This document shows, piece after piece, positions 39,239 through 48,302 of a stretch of DNA of 64,000 nt; positions within the stretch are counted from its first letter, which is position 1, and every line of letters starts with the position of its first letter. Under the pieces are notes generated by a model. The model worked only from the letters and a program-made list of their open reading frames with translations, was not told where the DNA came from and did not search any database. The DNA is from Acidobacteria bacterium Mor1. GTDB lineage: Bacteria; Acidobacteriota; Polarisedimenticolia; Polarisedimenticolales; Polarisedimenticolaceae. The DNA lies in the NCBI GenBank assembly GCA_001664505.1, contig CP011806.1, positions 3,181,509-3,245,508 of the forward strand, in the 5' to 3' direction. Position numbers and translations under genes: made by a program.

Positions 39239-40789
39239 CTAGTCGAGGGCTTCGATTGCGAACGGGGGCAATCCGAGGTTCACGCAGCCCAGCGCGGTCT
39301 CGGCATCCTGGGGATCGGCAGGTATCCGATAGAGGCAGACCTTCGGCTCGACGAAGGAACGCTCGGGCACCGCCAAGAGGCCGCTGCCGCCGAGCGCAAT
39401 CTCGGGCAAGAAGTCGGGAGTGCTGCGCACCGTGCGCAAGGGCCTGGCGGCGACCGGATCGAAGGCCACCACCGAGCTACGGAACTGCTCGTCGACGACG
39501 ATGGTGTAGCCGAGCCCCGGCGAGACCATCGCCAACCCACCGATGTTGCCGCCGGCGTCGTCGTCATCCAGGGCCCAGGACTCCACCGCCCAGTCCACCG
39601 GATCCACGACCACCACGCCGCCGGAGAGTTCCCGGGGCACGAGCCCGGGGAAGATGCCGGCCAACGCCACGTACAGCCGCTCCCCGTCGGGTGTCTCCAC
39701 GACCTCGATCACCCCCGGGTTCTTGCCGCCGAGTGCCACCACACCGGCCACGCTGTCCGTGTCGGGATCGATCACCGCCAGCTTTCCCTCGGCGTAGCGG
39801 GTGAAGGTGCGATCGATATCCTGCATGCCGGCGAAGACGTAGCCGCCGGCATAGGCCAGGCGATCGAGCCGTGGAGTGCCGTCCCGGTTCTCCGCCTCTT
39901 CCTCCAGCGGAATCGAGGCGCGGACAGTGCCCCCCTTGGGCGTGAACCGGGCCACGTCATCGAAGGGCGGCTCGTAACGGCTGACGAAGGCGCGCTCGTC
40001 GTCGAGCATCAGCACGTCATGGGGATTGGAGCCGGCCCCGGTCCCCGCTTGCCACGCCGTTCGGAACCCGTCGTCGGGATCGAGACGCTGCAGGTTGTCG
40101 AAGGTGAAGCGGTTGATCACGAACACCGCGCCGCCGGTGACCCGCAACTCGGGATCGGAGCTGACCAGTTCCAAACCGTCGGTCAGGCGCAGCTCCCGTT
40201 GCTTGACCCAGGCGACCTCGGCGACCTGGCCGCTGGCGAAGAAGTCGGTGGTGGTCAGGAGAAAGCGCTGGCGGCGCCAGCCGGCGAACGTACCCGGCAG
40301 GCCGCTCTGGCTCTCCCATGATTCGCCGGCAACCGACCAGCCGCCGTCGATGCTGTCGCCACGCACCGTCAGTTCGAAAACCGTGTCGGCGACCCGCAGC
40401 GGCCCGATGCGGCCGGTGGTCCACGACGTAGGCGAGGCAAACACCGTCGTACCGCCGTTGACCGAAAGATCCTCCACCGTGCCGCTGGCCTGGTCCCAGC
40501 GGGCGAGACCGGGCTCGACCTTCGCGAACCGTTCGCCGAAGCCACCGGCCTCGACGTGCAGCGTCAATTCGAGTTCGACGCCACGCTGCACCGCGCCCTG
40601 GATCAAGAGCTGAGGCAAGGTCACTTCCAGATCGATCACCTGCCCCAGCGCGGCGGCCGGTGCGCCGGTGGTCGGCAGGTCCGGCGGCGAGTAGTCACTG
40701 CCGCACCCGCAGACGGCGACGAGCGACAGCGACAGCGCCGCCGACAGGCCCAGGCCCTTGAAGCGCCGGAGCATCGCGGTCCCGATCAT
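39239..40789 (-). CDS. Beta-propeller-like lipoprotein next to BtuB (BtuG-like by position)
   Basis: About 516 aa from ATG 40789, which overlaps the receptor stop (ATGA); starts at 40807 and 40774 are alternatives. The signal sequence ends near VCGCGS, a likely lipidation site. The body has repeated strand motifs such as GKLAVIDPDTDSVAGVVALG and GGVVVVDPVDWAVESWALDD, typical of YVTN/SMP30-like propeller blades. In Bacteroides, BtuG is a surface beta-propeller lipoprotein that captures cobalamin and caps BtuB; this gene has the same architecture and neighbour. Orthology is not shown by sequence here. Confidence 0.8.
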   Translation of the reverse strand: MIGTAMLRRFKGLGLSAALSLSLVAVCGCGSDYSPPDLPTTGAPAAALGQVIDLEVTLPQLLIQGAVQRGVELELTLHVEAGGFGERFAKVEPGLARWDQASGTVEDLSVNGGTTVFASPTSWTTGRIGPLRVADTVFELTVRGDSIDGGWSVAGESWESQSGLPGTFAGWRRQRFLLTTTDFFASGQVAEVAWVKQRELRLTDGLELVSSDPELRVTGGAVFVINRFTFDNLQRLDPDDGFRTAWQAGTGAGSNPHDVLMLDDERAFVSRYEPPFDDVARFTPKGGTVRASIPLEEEAENRDGTPRLDRLAYAGGYVFAGMQDIDRTFTRYAEGKLAVIDPDTDSVAGVVALGGKNPGVIEVVETPDGERLYVALAGIFPGLVPRELSGGVVVVDPVDWAVESWALDDDDAGGNIGGLAMVSPGLGYTIVVDEQFRSSVVAFDPVAARPLRTVRSTPDFLPEIALGGSGLLAVPERSFVEPKVCLYRIPADPQDAETALGCVNLGLPPFAIEALD

Positions 40790-42816
40790 CGCGCGGCCCT
40801 CTGCCAACCGACGTGCAGCAACACGACCCGGGAGGGCAACGGGTAGCGGGCAACGTCGCGGACCTGCCGGTCGAACAGGTTGCGGATATCGAGACCGAGT
40901 CGTGCGCCGCCGCGCAGGCGCACCCCGAAGCGCACGTCGTGGAGCAACCGGGAACTCATGCGCAGCTCCGGCGTATCCGCCCGGTCGGTGCTGTTGGCGC
41001 CGACGTAGGTCGCATCCCAGCGGCCGTCGACCCGGCCCTGGGTCCAGCTCAGCCCCAGATAACCGAGGCGCTCGGGCTCGTAGACCAACGGCTTGCCGTC
41101 GAACACGATCGCCGAGCTCTCCTCGGGACGCTGCAACGTGCCGCCGGCGCTCAGCGCGATCCCTCCCTCGAACCTGAGATCGACCGAGGCCTCCAGCCCG
41201 GACACCCGGGCGCCACCGAGGTTCTGAAAGCGGGCGATTCCCTGGGCGTTGTTCAACAGCCAGATCAGGTCGTCCACATCCCGGTGGAAGCCGAGCAGCT
41301 CGACGCTCAGTCGATGTCCCTCGCCGTCGAAGCGGCGCTGCACGCCGAACTCACCGCTCCACCCGCTCTCCGAGCGCAGCTCCGGGTTGCCGACGATGGC
41401 GCCGCGGTTGCCGAACAGCTCGGTCAGGTTCGGCGCGCGGAAGAAACGGCCGACGGAACCTCGAAGCTGGGTGCGGGGTCCCAGGGTCCAGGCCAGCCCG
41501 AACTTGCCCGAGACTCCGGTCTCTCCCACATCCCCCGACGGCGGCGGCAGCGTGCCCTGCCCTCCGGCGAGAAAACGATCTTCACGGCGCTCGACCCGCA
41601 ACGCCGGCGCCAGGGTCAGGCGTCCACGGGTCACGACGTCTTCGACGGTCCAGGCCCAGGAGACACGTTCGGCGCCACCCCGGTCGACGATGTCGAGGGC
41701 CTGGTCATCGACCTCCGCACGCTCGAAGCGCCCGTCGAAGCGCAATCGCACACTGTGGGAGCCCCGCCGCAGCGCTCCCTGGGCCGCGAAACCACCGCCG
41801 CGAATCTGCGTGGTTTGATCGATGAGGAACACCGGTCCCTCGAGATCCCGGAATCCCCCGCGCTGATCGACCAGATCGATCTGAGTCTCGACGGCGTCGA
41901 AGACGCCGAAGTCCTCCCTGCGATGGGACAGCACCAGGTTGACGTTGCGATCGGTGGCGGTGGCACTGGGGGAGGGCGTGAAATTTTCGATGCCGGGCAC
42001 GCCCTGCTCGCGATCCTGTCCACGCAGCGACAGCCGGTAGCTGCCCCGCCCCGGCGGCGCCCAGACCCCGGACACCGAGACCGAGCGATGTTCGAGGCCA
42101 TTGTTCTCCCGGCGCCGCACCACGTCGTCGCCGGAGTTGAACGGGGTCGCTCCGGTATCGAGGTAGCGATAGTCCCCTTCGCTCTCCAACGACTCGACGC
42201 CGAAACGGAGGTGACCGTGCTCCCCGGCGGGCACCACGGCACCGCCGGAAACCCGGGTGGTACCCAGCTCGCCGGCGAGCAGGTCGAAGCGGCCTTCCGC
42301 CGCTTCCGGTTCGCGGGTGCGAATGTCGATCAGGCCACCGAGCCCGCCGAGGCCGAGATGCGCCGGACCGAAGCCGCGGAAGACGGTGACCTCGGCGATG
42401 TCCGACGCGGGGATGGCAGCCAGGTTGACCGGGCCACCCAGAGCGCGGTTCTGGGGCACGCCGTCCACCAGCACCGTGACCTGTTCGGCGGTCGAGCCGC
42501 GCAGGGAAACCGTCGCGTACTGGCCGAGCCCGCCGTAGTCCCGTACCCGGGCACCGGGCACCTGACGCAACAGGTCGGAAAGGTCTGCGCCCTGGGCCGC
42601 CAGATCCCGGGCATCGAGGGTCGTGACGAAGGCCGCCACGTCCTCGGTCTCGGGAGTTTCTCCCTCGACCCGCACCGATTCACGCACGCCCGACGGCCGC
42701 GCCGTTTCGGCAGCGGCTTCGTCGCTGCTCTCGCCGGAGGCCCAGAGCGGGAGCCCGGCGAGCAGCGTCAGGGACAGTCCGAGGACGTGTCCCGCGGCTC
42801 GAGGTCCGAAGACCAT
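40786..42816 (-). CDS. btuB: TonB-dependent outer-membrane receptor, BtuB-like
   Basis: 676 aa from ATG 42816, which gives a proper signal peptide (GHVLGLSLTLLAGLPLWASG); it lies 49 nt inside the upstream gene. A TonB-box-like stretch (VRESVRVEGET) precedes a complete plug domain (LSDLLRQVPGARVRDYG, VTVLVDGVPQNRALGG, IAEVTVFRGFGPAHLG). The rest is a beta-barrel with many aromatic strands and late motifs FFRAPNLTELFG and LDIRNLFDRQV. Substrate is inferred as cobalamin from the riboswitch upstream and neighbours. It would draw energy from a TonB such as the receiver-TonB fusion. Confidence 0.9.
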   Translation of the reverse strand: MVFGPRAAGHVLGLSLTLLAGLPLWASGESSDEAAAETARPSGVRESVRVEGETPETEDVAAFVTTLDARDLAAQGADLSDLLRQVPGARVRDYGGLGQYATVSLRGSTAEQVTVLVDGVPQNRALGGPVNLAAIPASDIAEVTVFRGFGPAHLGLGGLGGLIDIRTREPEAAEGRFDLLAGELGTTRVSGGAVVPAGEHGHLRFGVESLESEGDYRYLDTGATPFNSGDDVVRRRENNGLEHRSVSVSGVWAPPGRGSYRLSLRGQDREQGVPGIENFTPSPSATATDRNVNLVLSHRREDFGVFDAVETQIDLVDQRGGFRDLEGPVFLIDQTTQIRGGGFAAQGALRRGSHSVRLRFDGRFERAEVDDQALDIVDRGGAERVSWAWTVEDVVTRGRLTLAPALRVERREDRFLAGGQGTLPPPSGDVGETGVSGKFGLAWTLGPRTQLRGSVGRFFRAPNLTELFGNRGAIVGNPELRSESGWSGEFGVQRRFDGEGHRLSVELLGFHRDVDDLIWLLNNAQGIARFQNLGGARVSGLEASVDLRFEGGIALSAGGTLQRPEESSAIVFDGKPLVYEPERLGYLGLSWTQGRVDGRWDATYVGANSTDRADTPELRMSSRLLHDVRFGVRLRGGARLGLDIRNLFDRQVRDVARYPLPSRVVLLHVGWQRAAR

Positions 42817-43985
42817 CCGTACTGCTCCCGGTTCGCCGTGCGAACCACGTAGAAGAAACCCTCGCCGGCCGCGGGCTGATCCGCGTCGCAGCTGTAGCGC
42901 ACCGCGGCCGGCCCCTGGTACAGGCAGGTCGTATTGCCGAGGTCGACCCCGCCGGCGTCGGCGAAGAGCATCGACAGGTCTCCACGCAGAAGCGCGTAGG
43001 ACTCGGTGCTCCCCAGGAAGGTCCAGCGGGCCTCGGTGCACGCCGCGCCGCTCAGCCACAAGCGCGGCTCCGCGAGATGCGCGGGACCGGCCAGGGCGGA
43101 GTTGGCATCGCGACAGGCCGCCACCTCGCGGCCGTCGTCGACGCCGTCGAGGTCGCTGTCGCTCAACGCCGGGTCGGTGCCGTAGAGCTCGACCTCGGCG
43201 GCATCGCTCAGGCCGTCTCCGTCGCTATCGGATGCAGCCGGCTGGGTCGGCCGTCCGTTGAGCACCACGACGGCGTCGAGATCGAAACCGTCGCCGGCGC
43301 CGGGGAAGCCGTTCCTGCTGTCGGCATCGATGATGCGGACGTAGCGCGCCTCGCTCAATCCCACCGTCGCCAGATCGAACGCGTCACCGCCGGCGCCGGA
43401 TATGCCGTTGGTTCCGGCGGGATCCCAGACGTCAGGATCGTCGGGCACCGTCCAGTCGCCGGTGAGCGTCGGCGTCAGCCCGGCCAGCCCTCGCAGATCG
43501 AGATACAGCGCCCGGTCGACTCCGCTGACGCCGCTGGCCGCGGCCAGGGCGCCGGCATCGTAGGGGAAAGCGACCCACTGAACGCCGTCGGCGGAGACCT
43601 CGACGATCCCCGGCTCGACGAAAACGACGAAGTCGTCGGCGGGATCCGTCGGACCGGCGCCGGAAAAGAACGCGTTCTCGAACACGATGAAATCGGGACC
43701 GGGACCGTCCTCCAGGATCACGTCCGCCCAGCTGAAGACTGCGCTGCCGCCATGACCCAACGATGCCACGCTGGTCGAACCGATCACCGGCGCCGAATCA
43801 CCGGGAGGGCCGAGCACGATGCCCGGAAGGTTCGCCGCGCCGAAGCGCACCGATGGATCCGGTCCGGCCGCGGACCACTCGAGGCGGTCGGGAAGGCAGT
43901 CCACCGGCTGCGACCGCTCACCGGCGAACGGCGTGGCCGCGATGAGCCACGCCGCCGCCAGCATCACGAGGACGCGACGATTCAT
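42768..43985 (-). CDS. Secreted protein with calcium-binding TSP3-like repeats
   Basis: 405 aa from ATG 43985, which overlaps the upstream stop (ATGA). A signal peptide (LVMLAAAWLIAATPFAG) is followed by a beta-rich domain (DFIVFENAFFSGAG, VEVSADGVQWVAFPYD, GDAFDLATVGLSEARYVRI). Near residue 280 are Asp-rich repeats (DSDGDGLSDAAEVELYGTDP, DSDLDGVDDGREVA) like thrombospondin type 3 calcium sites. Proteins of this general kind are found near BtuB genes, but I cannot name a family with confidence. Its position in the riboswitch operon suggests a surface role in corrinoid capture. Confidence 0.75.
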   Translation of the reverse strand: MNRRVLVMLAAAWLIAATPFAGERSQPVDCLPDRLEWSAAGPDPSVRFGAANLPGIVLGPPGDSAPVIGSTSVASLGHGGSAVFSWADVILEDGPGPDFIVFENAFFSGAGPTDPADDFVVFVEPGIVEVSADGVQWVAFPYDAGALAAASGVSGVDRALYLDLRGLAGLTPTLTGDWTVPDDPDVWDPAGTNGISGAGGDAFDLATVGLSEARYVRIIDADSRNGFPGAGDGFDLDAVVVLNGRPTQPAASDSDGDGLSDAAEVELYGTDPALSDSDLDGVDDGREVAACRDANSALAGPAHLAEPRLWLSGAACTEARWTFLGSTESYALLRGDLSMLFADAGGVDLGNTTCLYQGPAAVRYSCDADQPAAGEGFFYVVRTANREQYGWSSDLEPRDTSSDCP

Positions 43986-44872
43986 TCGCCCGCCTGGGGA
44001 ATCGCCACGCCGGGGCGGACTTCCAACCGGTGGTAGTGAACCCGGGCGAAGACCGTCGGCGTCTCGCCGCTGAAGCCGTCGCGCCACAGGGTCAAGCCGA
44101 CGGTGTCCAGTTCGTATCGGCGCAGCCCCATGCCATCCAGCGGGGCGGCGCTGACCGAACCCGGAATCAGAACCGGCACTCCGCTCTCGTCGAAACGGTA
44201 GACGCTGGAGGTCACGCGATCGGCCGCCGGGTCGTGCTCCAGCACAGCGATCAGCGGTTCATCCAGGGGAAGCTCCAGTTCGACGCTGGCGAAGCCGGCG
44301 TTGATGAACGAGCCGAGAAAGTCGAACAGCGGGTTGTCCGGATCGGCCACCCCGAACGCCGAGGGTCCGACGAAGGGGCCCCCGAAGAACGGCGACACGT
44401 TGGGAAAGTAGTCGAACTCGACCAGTTCGAAGGTGTCGCCGGCGAAGTTCTCGAGGGTGCCGGTGCGCTCGAGACCGGTGGTCTCGGAGTTCCACAGCCC
44501 CCAGGAGATCTGGAAAAAGCCGAAGGGGTCGGCCTGGAACTCGTCGGAGTCGATGACGAAGACCGAGGTCGCCGTGAACGGCTGGGTCTCGTCGAAATAC
44601 CGCGGCAGGGTCCAGCCGGCGAGGCCGCTCGGCATCCGCGCGTCGTAGACGGCGGTCCAGGAACCGGCGCTGTCGCCGGGGAAGGCGGGCGCGTCGTCGT
44701 TCCAGCTCAGGCGATCGAGGGCGGCGCCGCGTAAAACCAGCGCGGCGTCCTCCACCGGGTTGTTGTCGAAGGTCTCGACGAAGACCGGAAGTTGCCGTGC
44801 CTCTTGCTGGGCCACAGCCGAACCGGAGAGAAGGACAAGGGTGAGCAGCGAGACGAAAACAAACAAACGCAT
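43982..44872 (-). CDS. Secreted protein, first gene after the cobalamin riboswitch
   Basis: 296 aa from ATG 44872 with GGAGA upstream. The signal peptide is clear (LFVFVSLLTLVLLSGSAVAQ). The mature part is beta-rich and aromatic (QPFTATSVFVIDSDEFQ, FGFFQISWGLWNSETTGLE), without a domain I can name. Being the first gene behind the riboswitch and terminator, its expression should fall when cobalamin is plentiful. It overlaps the TSP3-like gene by 4 nt. Confidence 0.75.
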   Translation of the reverse strand: MRLFVFVSLLTLVLLSGSAVAQQEARQLPVFVETFDNNPVEDAALVLRGAALDRLSWNDDAPAFPGDSAGSWTAVYDARMPSGLAGWTLPRYFDETQPFTATSVFVIDSDEFQADPFGFFQISWGLWNSETTGLERTGTLENFAGDTFELVEFDYFPNVSPFFGGPFVGPSAFGVADPDNPLFDFLGSFINAGFASVELELPLDEPLIAVLEHDPAADRVTSSVYRFDESGVPVLIPGSVSAAPLDGMGLRRYELDTVGLTLWRDGFSGETPTVFARVHYHRLEVRPGVAIPQAGE

Positions 44873-44986
44873 ACAACGATCTCCGCGAAGGAGAGCCGGC
44901 GCGGTTTCGCTCAGGGGCTCGGACGAAAAAGCGGCCGAGGGAGCGAACCCACGGACCGGGTCTCCGCCGCAAACGTCCGATAAACG

Positions 44987-45022
44987 AAAAAACCCCGCCG
45001 AAGCGTGCAACGCTCCGCGGGG
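44987..45022 (-). terminator. Intrinsic terminator of the cobalamin riboswitch
   Basis: On the minus strand CCCCGCGGAGCG pairs with CGCTTCGGCGGGG (one bulged G) around the loop TTGCA, followed by TTTTTT. It lies about 85 nt downstream of the B12 box and 115 nt before the first gene, the layout of a transcription-terminating riboswitch. Confidence 0.85.
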
Positions 45023-45104
45023 CATTTCCTCCGATAGACCGGTCAAGCCGGCAATCGGCGGCGCTCGGCGGTCGAACCTGCCCCTGGTCGGTTCAACACC
45101 ATCG

Positions 45105-45275
45105 GCATGCGTCGGTCTCCTGGCTTGCGGGTCAACCGGCTAGCCGCGCCTTCCCAGGGTTTCCCCCAGTGGCAGGTCCTGAAGCAGGACCCCGCGGTTG
45201 CCGTCGCCGCTCACAGTCGCCGGGCGGCATGGGATTCACACCCAATTTCCCGTTACGCCTGCCGTGCTCTGACCG
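45105..45275 (-). promoter_or_regulatory. Cobalamin (B12) riboswitch
   Basis: Read on the minus strand. Conserved elements appear in order: GAGCACGGCAGGCGTAACGG, GGGAAATTGGGTGTGAATCCC, CGACTGTGAGCGG, GGTCCTGC...GCAGG-type internal stem, CCACTGGGGGAAACC, GGGAAGGCGCGG, and the B12 box AAGCCAGGAGACCGACG (45110-45126). This matches the AdoCbl-class riboswitch family. Bound cobalamin should favour the downstream terminator and shut off the five-gene uptake operon. Confidence 0.95.
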
Positions 45276-45279
45276 ACGG

Positions 45280-45309
45280 AGAGTACCAGAGGCCACCGCG
45301 GCCGGGCAA
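45280..45309 (-). promoter_or_regulatory. Candidate promoter of the riboswitch operon
   Basis: On the minus strand TTGCCC (45309-45304), an 18-nt spacer and TACTCT (45285-45280). Transcription would begin near 45273, just before the riboswitch core. The match is moderate. Confidence 0.4.
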
Positions 45310-45389
45310 GGGCTGAAAAGTCAGGCCCCTCGCGCGTTTCCGCCGCCGGCCGGCGTTACTTCCCGGCCCCGATCCGTGTTCTGATGGAC

Positions 45390-46025
45390 ATGAACGCGGA
45401 AACAAACATGATTGAAGGAACGACGGCCAAGGCCGCAACCCGCGGATTCGCCCGAACCTGGCTCGTCGGCAACACCCTGGCGCTGATGGCCGGATACCTG
45501 CTCTACACGCCGATCGGCCACGGTTTCACCGGCGGCCACGGGCGGGAACTGAACGGCGCCCAGCTGGTCTCCCACACCCTGGCGCTGTCGGTGGTCGCCC
45601 TGTTCGTCGCCCTCGCCCAGCGCCGCATGCTGGCCCCCCACGCCCGGGTCCCGGCGTCGCGCATTCCGCTGGCGATCCTGTTGTTCGTCGGGTTGTTCTG
45701 GGCCGGCTACTACCTGCCGCTCCCCTTCGGCCTCGACTGGGACATCCTGTTCGGCTTCACCGCACTGGGCGCGAGCATCTGGATCGGCCACCTGCGGGTT
45801 GGGGGTCATCCGATCGCTGCGCTGGTGGCCTTTCTGGCGTTCCCGGCGGCCAGCTTTCTCGGCGAGGTGATCATCTACCTGGTCGTGATCAACCTGGGTC
45901 TCGAGCCGAAAATCGGCACCGACCCGATCATGCACAGCGTGTTCTTTCTCACCGTCGCGCTGACCACCGGCCTGGTCGGCGGCGGCCTCTCGGGGAAGGC
46001 GTTGGAGCGCATGCTGCCGGCGTAG
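45390..46025 (+). CDS. Polytopic membrane protein of unknown function
   Basis: About 211 aa from ATG 45390 (ATG 45384 and ATG 45408 are alternatives). About six hydrophobic helices are visible (LVGNTLALMAGYLLYTPIGH, LVSHTLALSVVALFVALAQ, IPLAILLFVGLFWAGYYLPL, AFLAFPAASFLGEVIIYLVV, SVFFLTVALTTGLVGGGLSG). No family is recognised. It is transcribed away from the cobalamin-riboswitch operon, about 110 bp from its likely start site, so a link to corrinoid metabolism is possible but unsupported by the sequence itself. Confidence 0.72.
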   Translation: MNAETNMIEGTTAKAATRGFARTWLVGNTLALMAGYLLYTPIGHGFTGGHGRELNGAQLVSHTLALSVVALFVALAQRRMLAPHARVPASRIPLAILLFVGLFWAGYYLPLPFGLDWDILFGFTALGASIWIGHLRVGGHPIAALVAFLAFPAASFLGEVIIYLVVINLGLEPKIGTDPIMHSVFFLTVALTTGLVGGGLSGKALERMLPA

Positions 46026-46073
46026 CAGCGGCCCCTCGCACCCGCGGGGCCCTGCATTCACCGGTCCCGGCCG

Positions 46074-48230
46074 CTACATCGAGGCAGGGACGCCCAACTC
46101 CACCAACAGATGGTGCGCGTTGTCGACGTGCTCCATGACCCACAGCATGTAGCGCACATCGACGTGGATCGCGCGGGTCGTCCGCTCGTCGAAATCCCAG
46201 TCGGAGTTGATGCTGTCGTAGGTGCCGTCGAACAGGAGCCCGATCAACTCCGCCTTGCTGTTGAGGGTCGGCGAACCGGAGTTGCCTCCGGTGGTGTCGA
46301 CGGTGCTGAGGAAGTTGACCGGCACCGACTCGATGCTGTCCAGGGAGAAGCGGCCGTGGTGCCCCTCGTCGATCAGTTCCATTTGCTTGGCCGGCGGGGC
46401 GAAGGGCTCCTCGCCGGTGAACTTCTCGGCGATGCCCTCGAGCCGGGTGAACGGCTCGTAGACGATGCCGTCCCGGGGGGAGTAACCCTTGACGGTACCG
46501 TAGGTCACCCGCAGGCTGCTGTTTGCGTCAGGGTAGACCGCCCGCCCCTTGCTGCGCAGGAACTCCAGCATCGTTTCCATGTACGCGGGCCGCAGGGCGT
46601 TGAACTCACCGGAGATCGCCTCTTGCTTTGCTTCCCGCGCCCGGCGGAAATCGTAGAGCGCCACCGCGAGCTGGATGAACGGATCTTCGCTGGCCTCGAG
46701 CTGCTTCGGCGTGGCCTCGAGCAACTCCAGGCGGTGGTCCTGCTCGTCCAGGCGGGTCTTCTCGTACATCTTCTCGAGACGCGCCTCGAGGCCGTCGACA
46801 CCCTTGCCGAGCTTGAGGAACTTGTCGAACTCGGGCACTCGTTGATCGGCGGGTAGCTCCATGTACTGGACGATGGCGTCATGCCACAGCGCCCGGTCGA
46901 CCCGGGGGTCGAAGCGTCGATCCATCCGCTGCATCCGCGCCTTGATCCGCGGCCAGTTGCGCTCCTGGTAGGAAGGCTCGCGATCGATGTCGTCGAGCTC
47001 CTTCTCCCGGCTCATGCGGTAGAGCGTGCCGGCGGTGGAGGCCAGGGTGCTGCGGCTCAGCGCGACCAGCAGGCGGTCCCGCTCCCGGGTGGACTGCTGC
47101 TCCTTGATCAACGCTTCGAGATCGCGCAGGGACGATTCGTGCTTCTTGCGGATTTCGGGGCTGCTCTCGATCCAGGCCTGGAGTTCCTTCTCCAACGCCC
47201 GGCGCCGCTCCAGCATGTTGCTGCGTGCATAGCCGTCGAGCATGCCCTGGGTGTTCTTGTTGGCGTTCTGGATGCCGCCGACCATCGACGCGTACTTGAT
47301 CTTGGCGTCGGGGCGATCCTTGGTGTGCTCCTCGATGATCTCAAGACGGCGGTCGAAGGACTTGCGCCGCATGGGGTAGCTCCAGGTGAAGGTGTTCTCC
47401 ACCTCGGCGGCCAGACGGTAGCGCCCGGTGCTTCCGGGGTAGCCGGTGACCATCACGAAGCCGCCGTCCTCGACTCCCTCGGGCGACGTCTTGAGGAAGT
47501 GCTTCGGCTTGTAGGGAACGTTGCTCTCCGCGTGATCGGCGGGCTTGCCGTCGGCACCGACGTAGGCGCGGTAGAAGGAGAAGTCGCCGGTGTGCCGAGG
47601 CCACATCCAGTTGTCGATGTCCCCGCCGAAGCGGCCGATCCAGAGCGCCGGAGCGTAGACCATGCGCACGTCCCGCAACTCGAGCTGTTTGACCAGGTAG
47701 TACTGCAGGCCGCCGTAGAAGCTGAACAGCCGGCAGCGGTGTCCGTCGTCTTCCTCGCAGGCAGCGACCATCTCCTTGCGCCGCCGTTCGATCCGGTCGT
47801 AGCGTTCGGCGCCGTCGAGTTCGTCGAGCCCCTTGCGCACCTTCTTGGTCACGTCGGTCACATCGACGGTGACCCGCACCCGGGAGCCGGGGCCGATGGG
47901 CAGCTCCTCGTCCAGGTCACCCGCCAGGAAACCGTCCTGGAGCAGATTCTTCTCGGGGGTCGAGAGGTACTGCAGGGAACCGTAGACACAGTGATGGTTG
48001 GTCACGATCAGACCGTTGGGCGAGACGAAGGAGGCGCTGCAGCCCCCAAGGTCGACGACCGCCGCCATCGGATGTTCGGTCAGCTTGCTCAGGCTGGCCG
48101 GATCGATCTCGAGCCCCGTGGCCCGCAACTCATCCTCGATCTCCGGCAATTGGATGGGCATCCACATGCCCTCATCCGACATGGCGGGTAGACAGACGAA
48201 GATCGACAGCAGCAACAACCAGCGTTTCAT
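46074..48230 (-). CDS. S46-family dipeptidyl peptidase, DPP7-like
   Basis: About 718 aa from ATG 48230 with a signal peptide (KRWLLLLSIFVCLPAMSDEG). Catalytic triad motifs of S46 exopeptidases: TNHHCVYG (His near residue 80), DNWMWPRHTGDFSF (Asp) and TTGGNSGSPTLNSK (Ser). The N-terminal DEGMWMP is the substrate N-anchor region typical of the family. The residue 18 after the catalytic Ser is Gly (GLLFDG). In the known enzymes Gly at this place marks DPP7 (hydrophobic P1) and Arg marks DPP11 (acidic P1). It removes dipeptides in the periplasm for peptide nutrition. Confidence 0.93.
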   Translation of the reverse strand: MKRWLLLLSIFVCLPAMSDEGMWMPIQLPEIEDELRATGLEIDPASLSKLTEHPMAAVVDLGGCSASFVSPNGLIVTNHHCVYGSLQYLSTPEKNLLQDGFLAGDLDEELPIGPGSRVRVTVDVTDVTKKVRKGLDELDGAERYDRIERRRKEMVAACEEDDGHRCRLFSFYGGLQYYLVKQLELRDVRMVYAPALWIGRFGGDIDNWMWPRHTGDFSFYRAYVGADGKPADHAESNVPYKPKHFLKTSPEGVEDGGFVMVTGYPGSTGRYRLAAEVENTFTWSYPMRRKSFDRRLEIIEEHTKDRPDAKIKYASMVGGIQNANKNTQGMLDGYARSNMLERRRALEKELQAWIESSPEIRKKHESSLRDLEALIKEQQSTRERDRLLVALSRSTLASTAGTLYRMSREKELDDIDREPSYQERNWPRIKARMQRMDRRFDPRVDRALWHDAIVQYMELPADQRVPEFDKFLKLGKGVDGLEARLEKMYEKTRLDEQDHRLELLEATPKQLEASEDPFIQLAVALYDFRRAREAKQEAISGEFNALRPAYMETMLEFLRSKGRAVYPDANSSLRVTYGTVKGYSPRDGIVYEPFTRLEGIAEKFTGEEPFAPPAKQMELIDEGHHGRFSLDSIESVPVNFLSTVDTTGGNSGSPTLNSKAELIGLLFDGTYDSINSDWDFDERTTRAIHVDVRYMLWVMEHVDNAHHLLVELGVPASM

Positions 48231-48302
48231 TGGGACCCCTCCCCCTCGGAATGACGGAATGACCGGGATTCTATCCAACCCCTGCGAGGGGTGCGAACGG
48301 CG

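Noticed and set aside
40813-42852. A 679-codon plus-strand frame opposite the BtuB-like receptor
   Set aside because: The minus-strand product has a signal peptide, plug and barrel; the plus frame has no domain.
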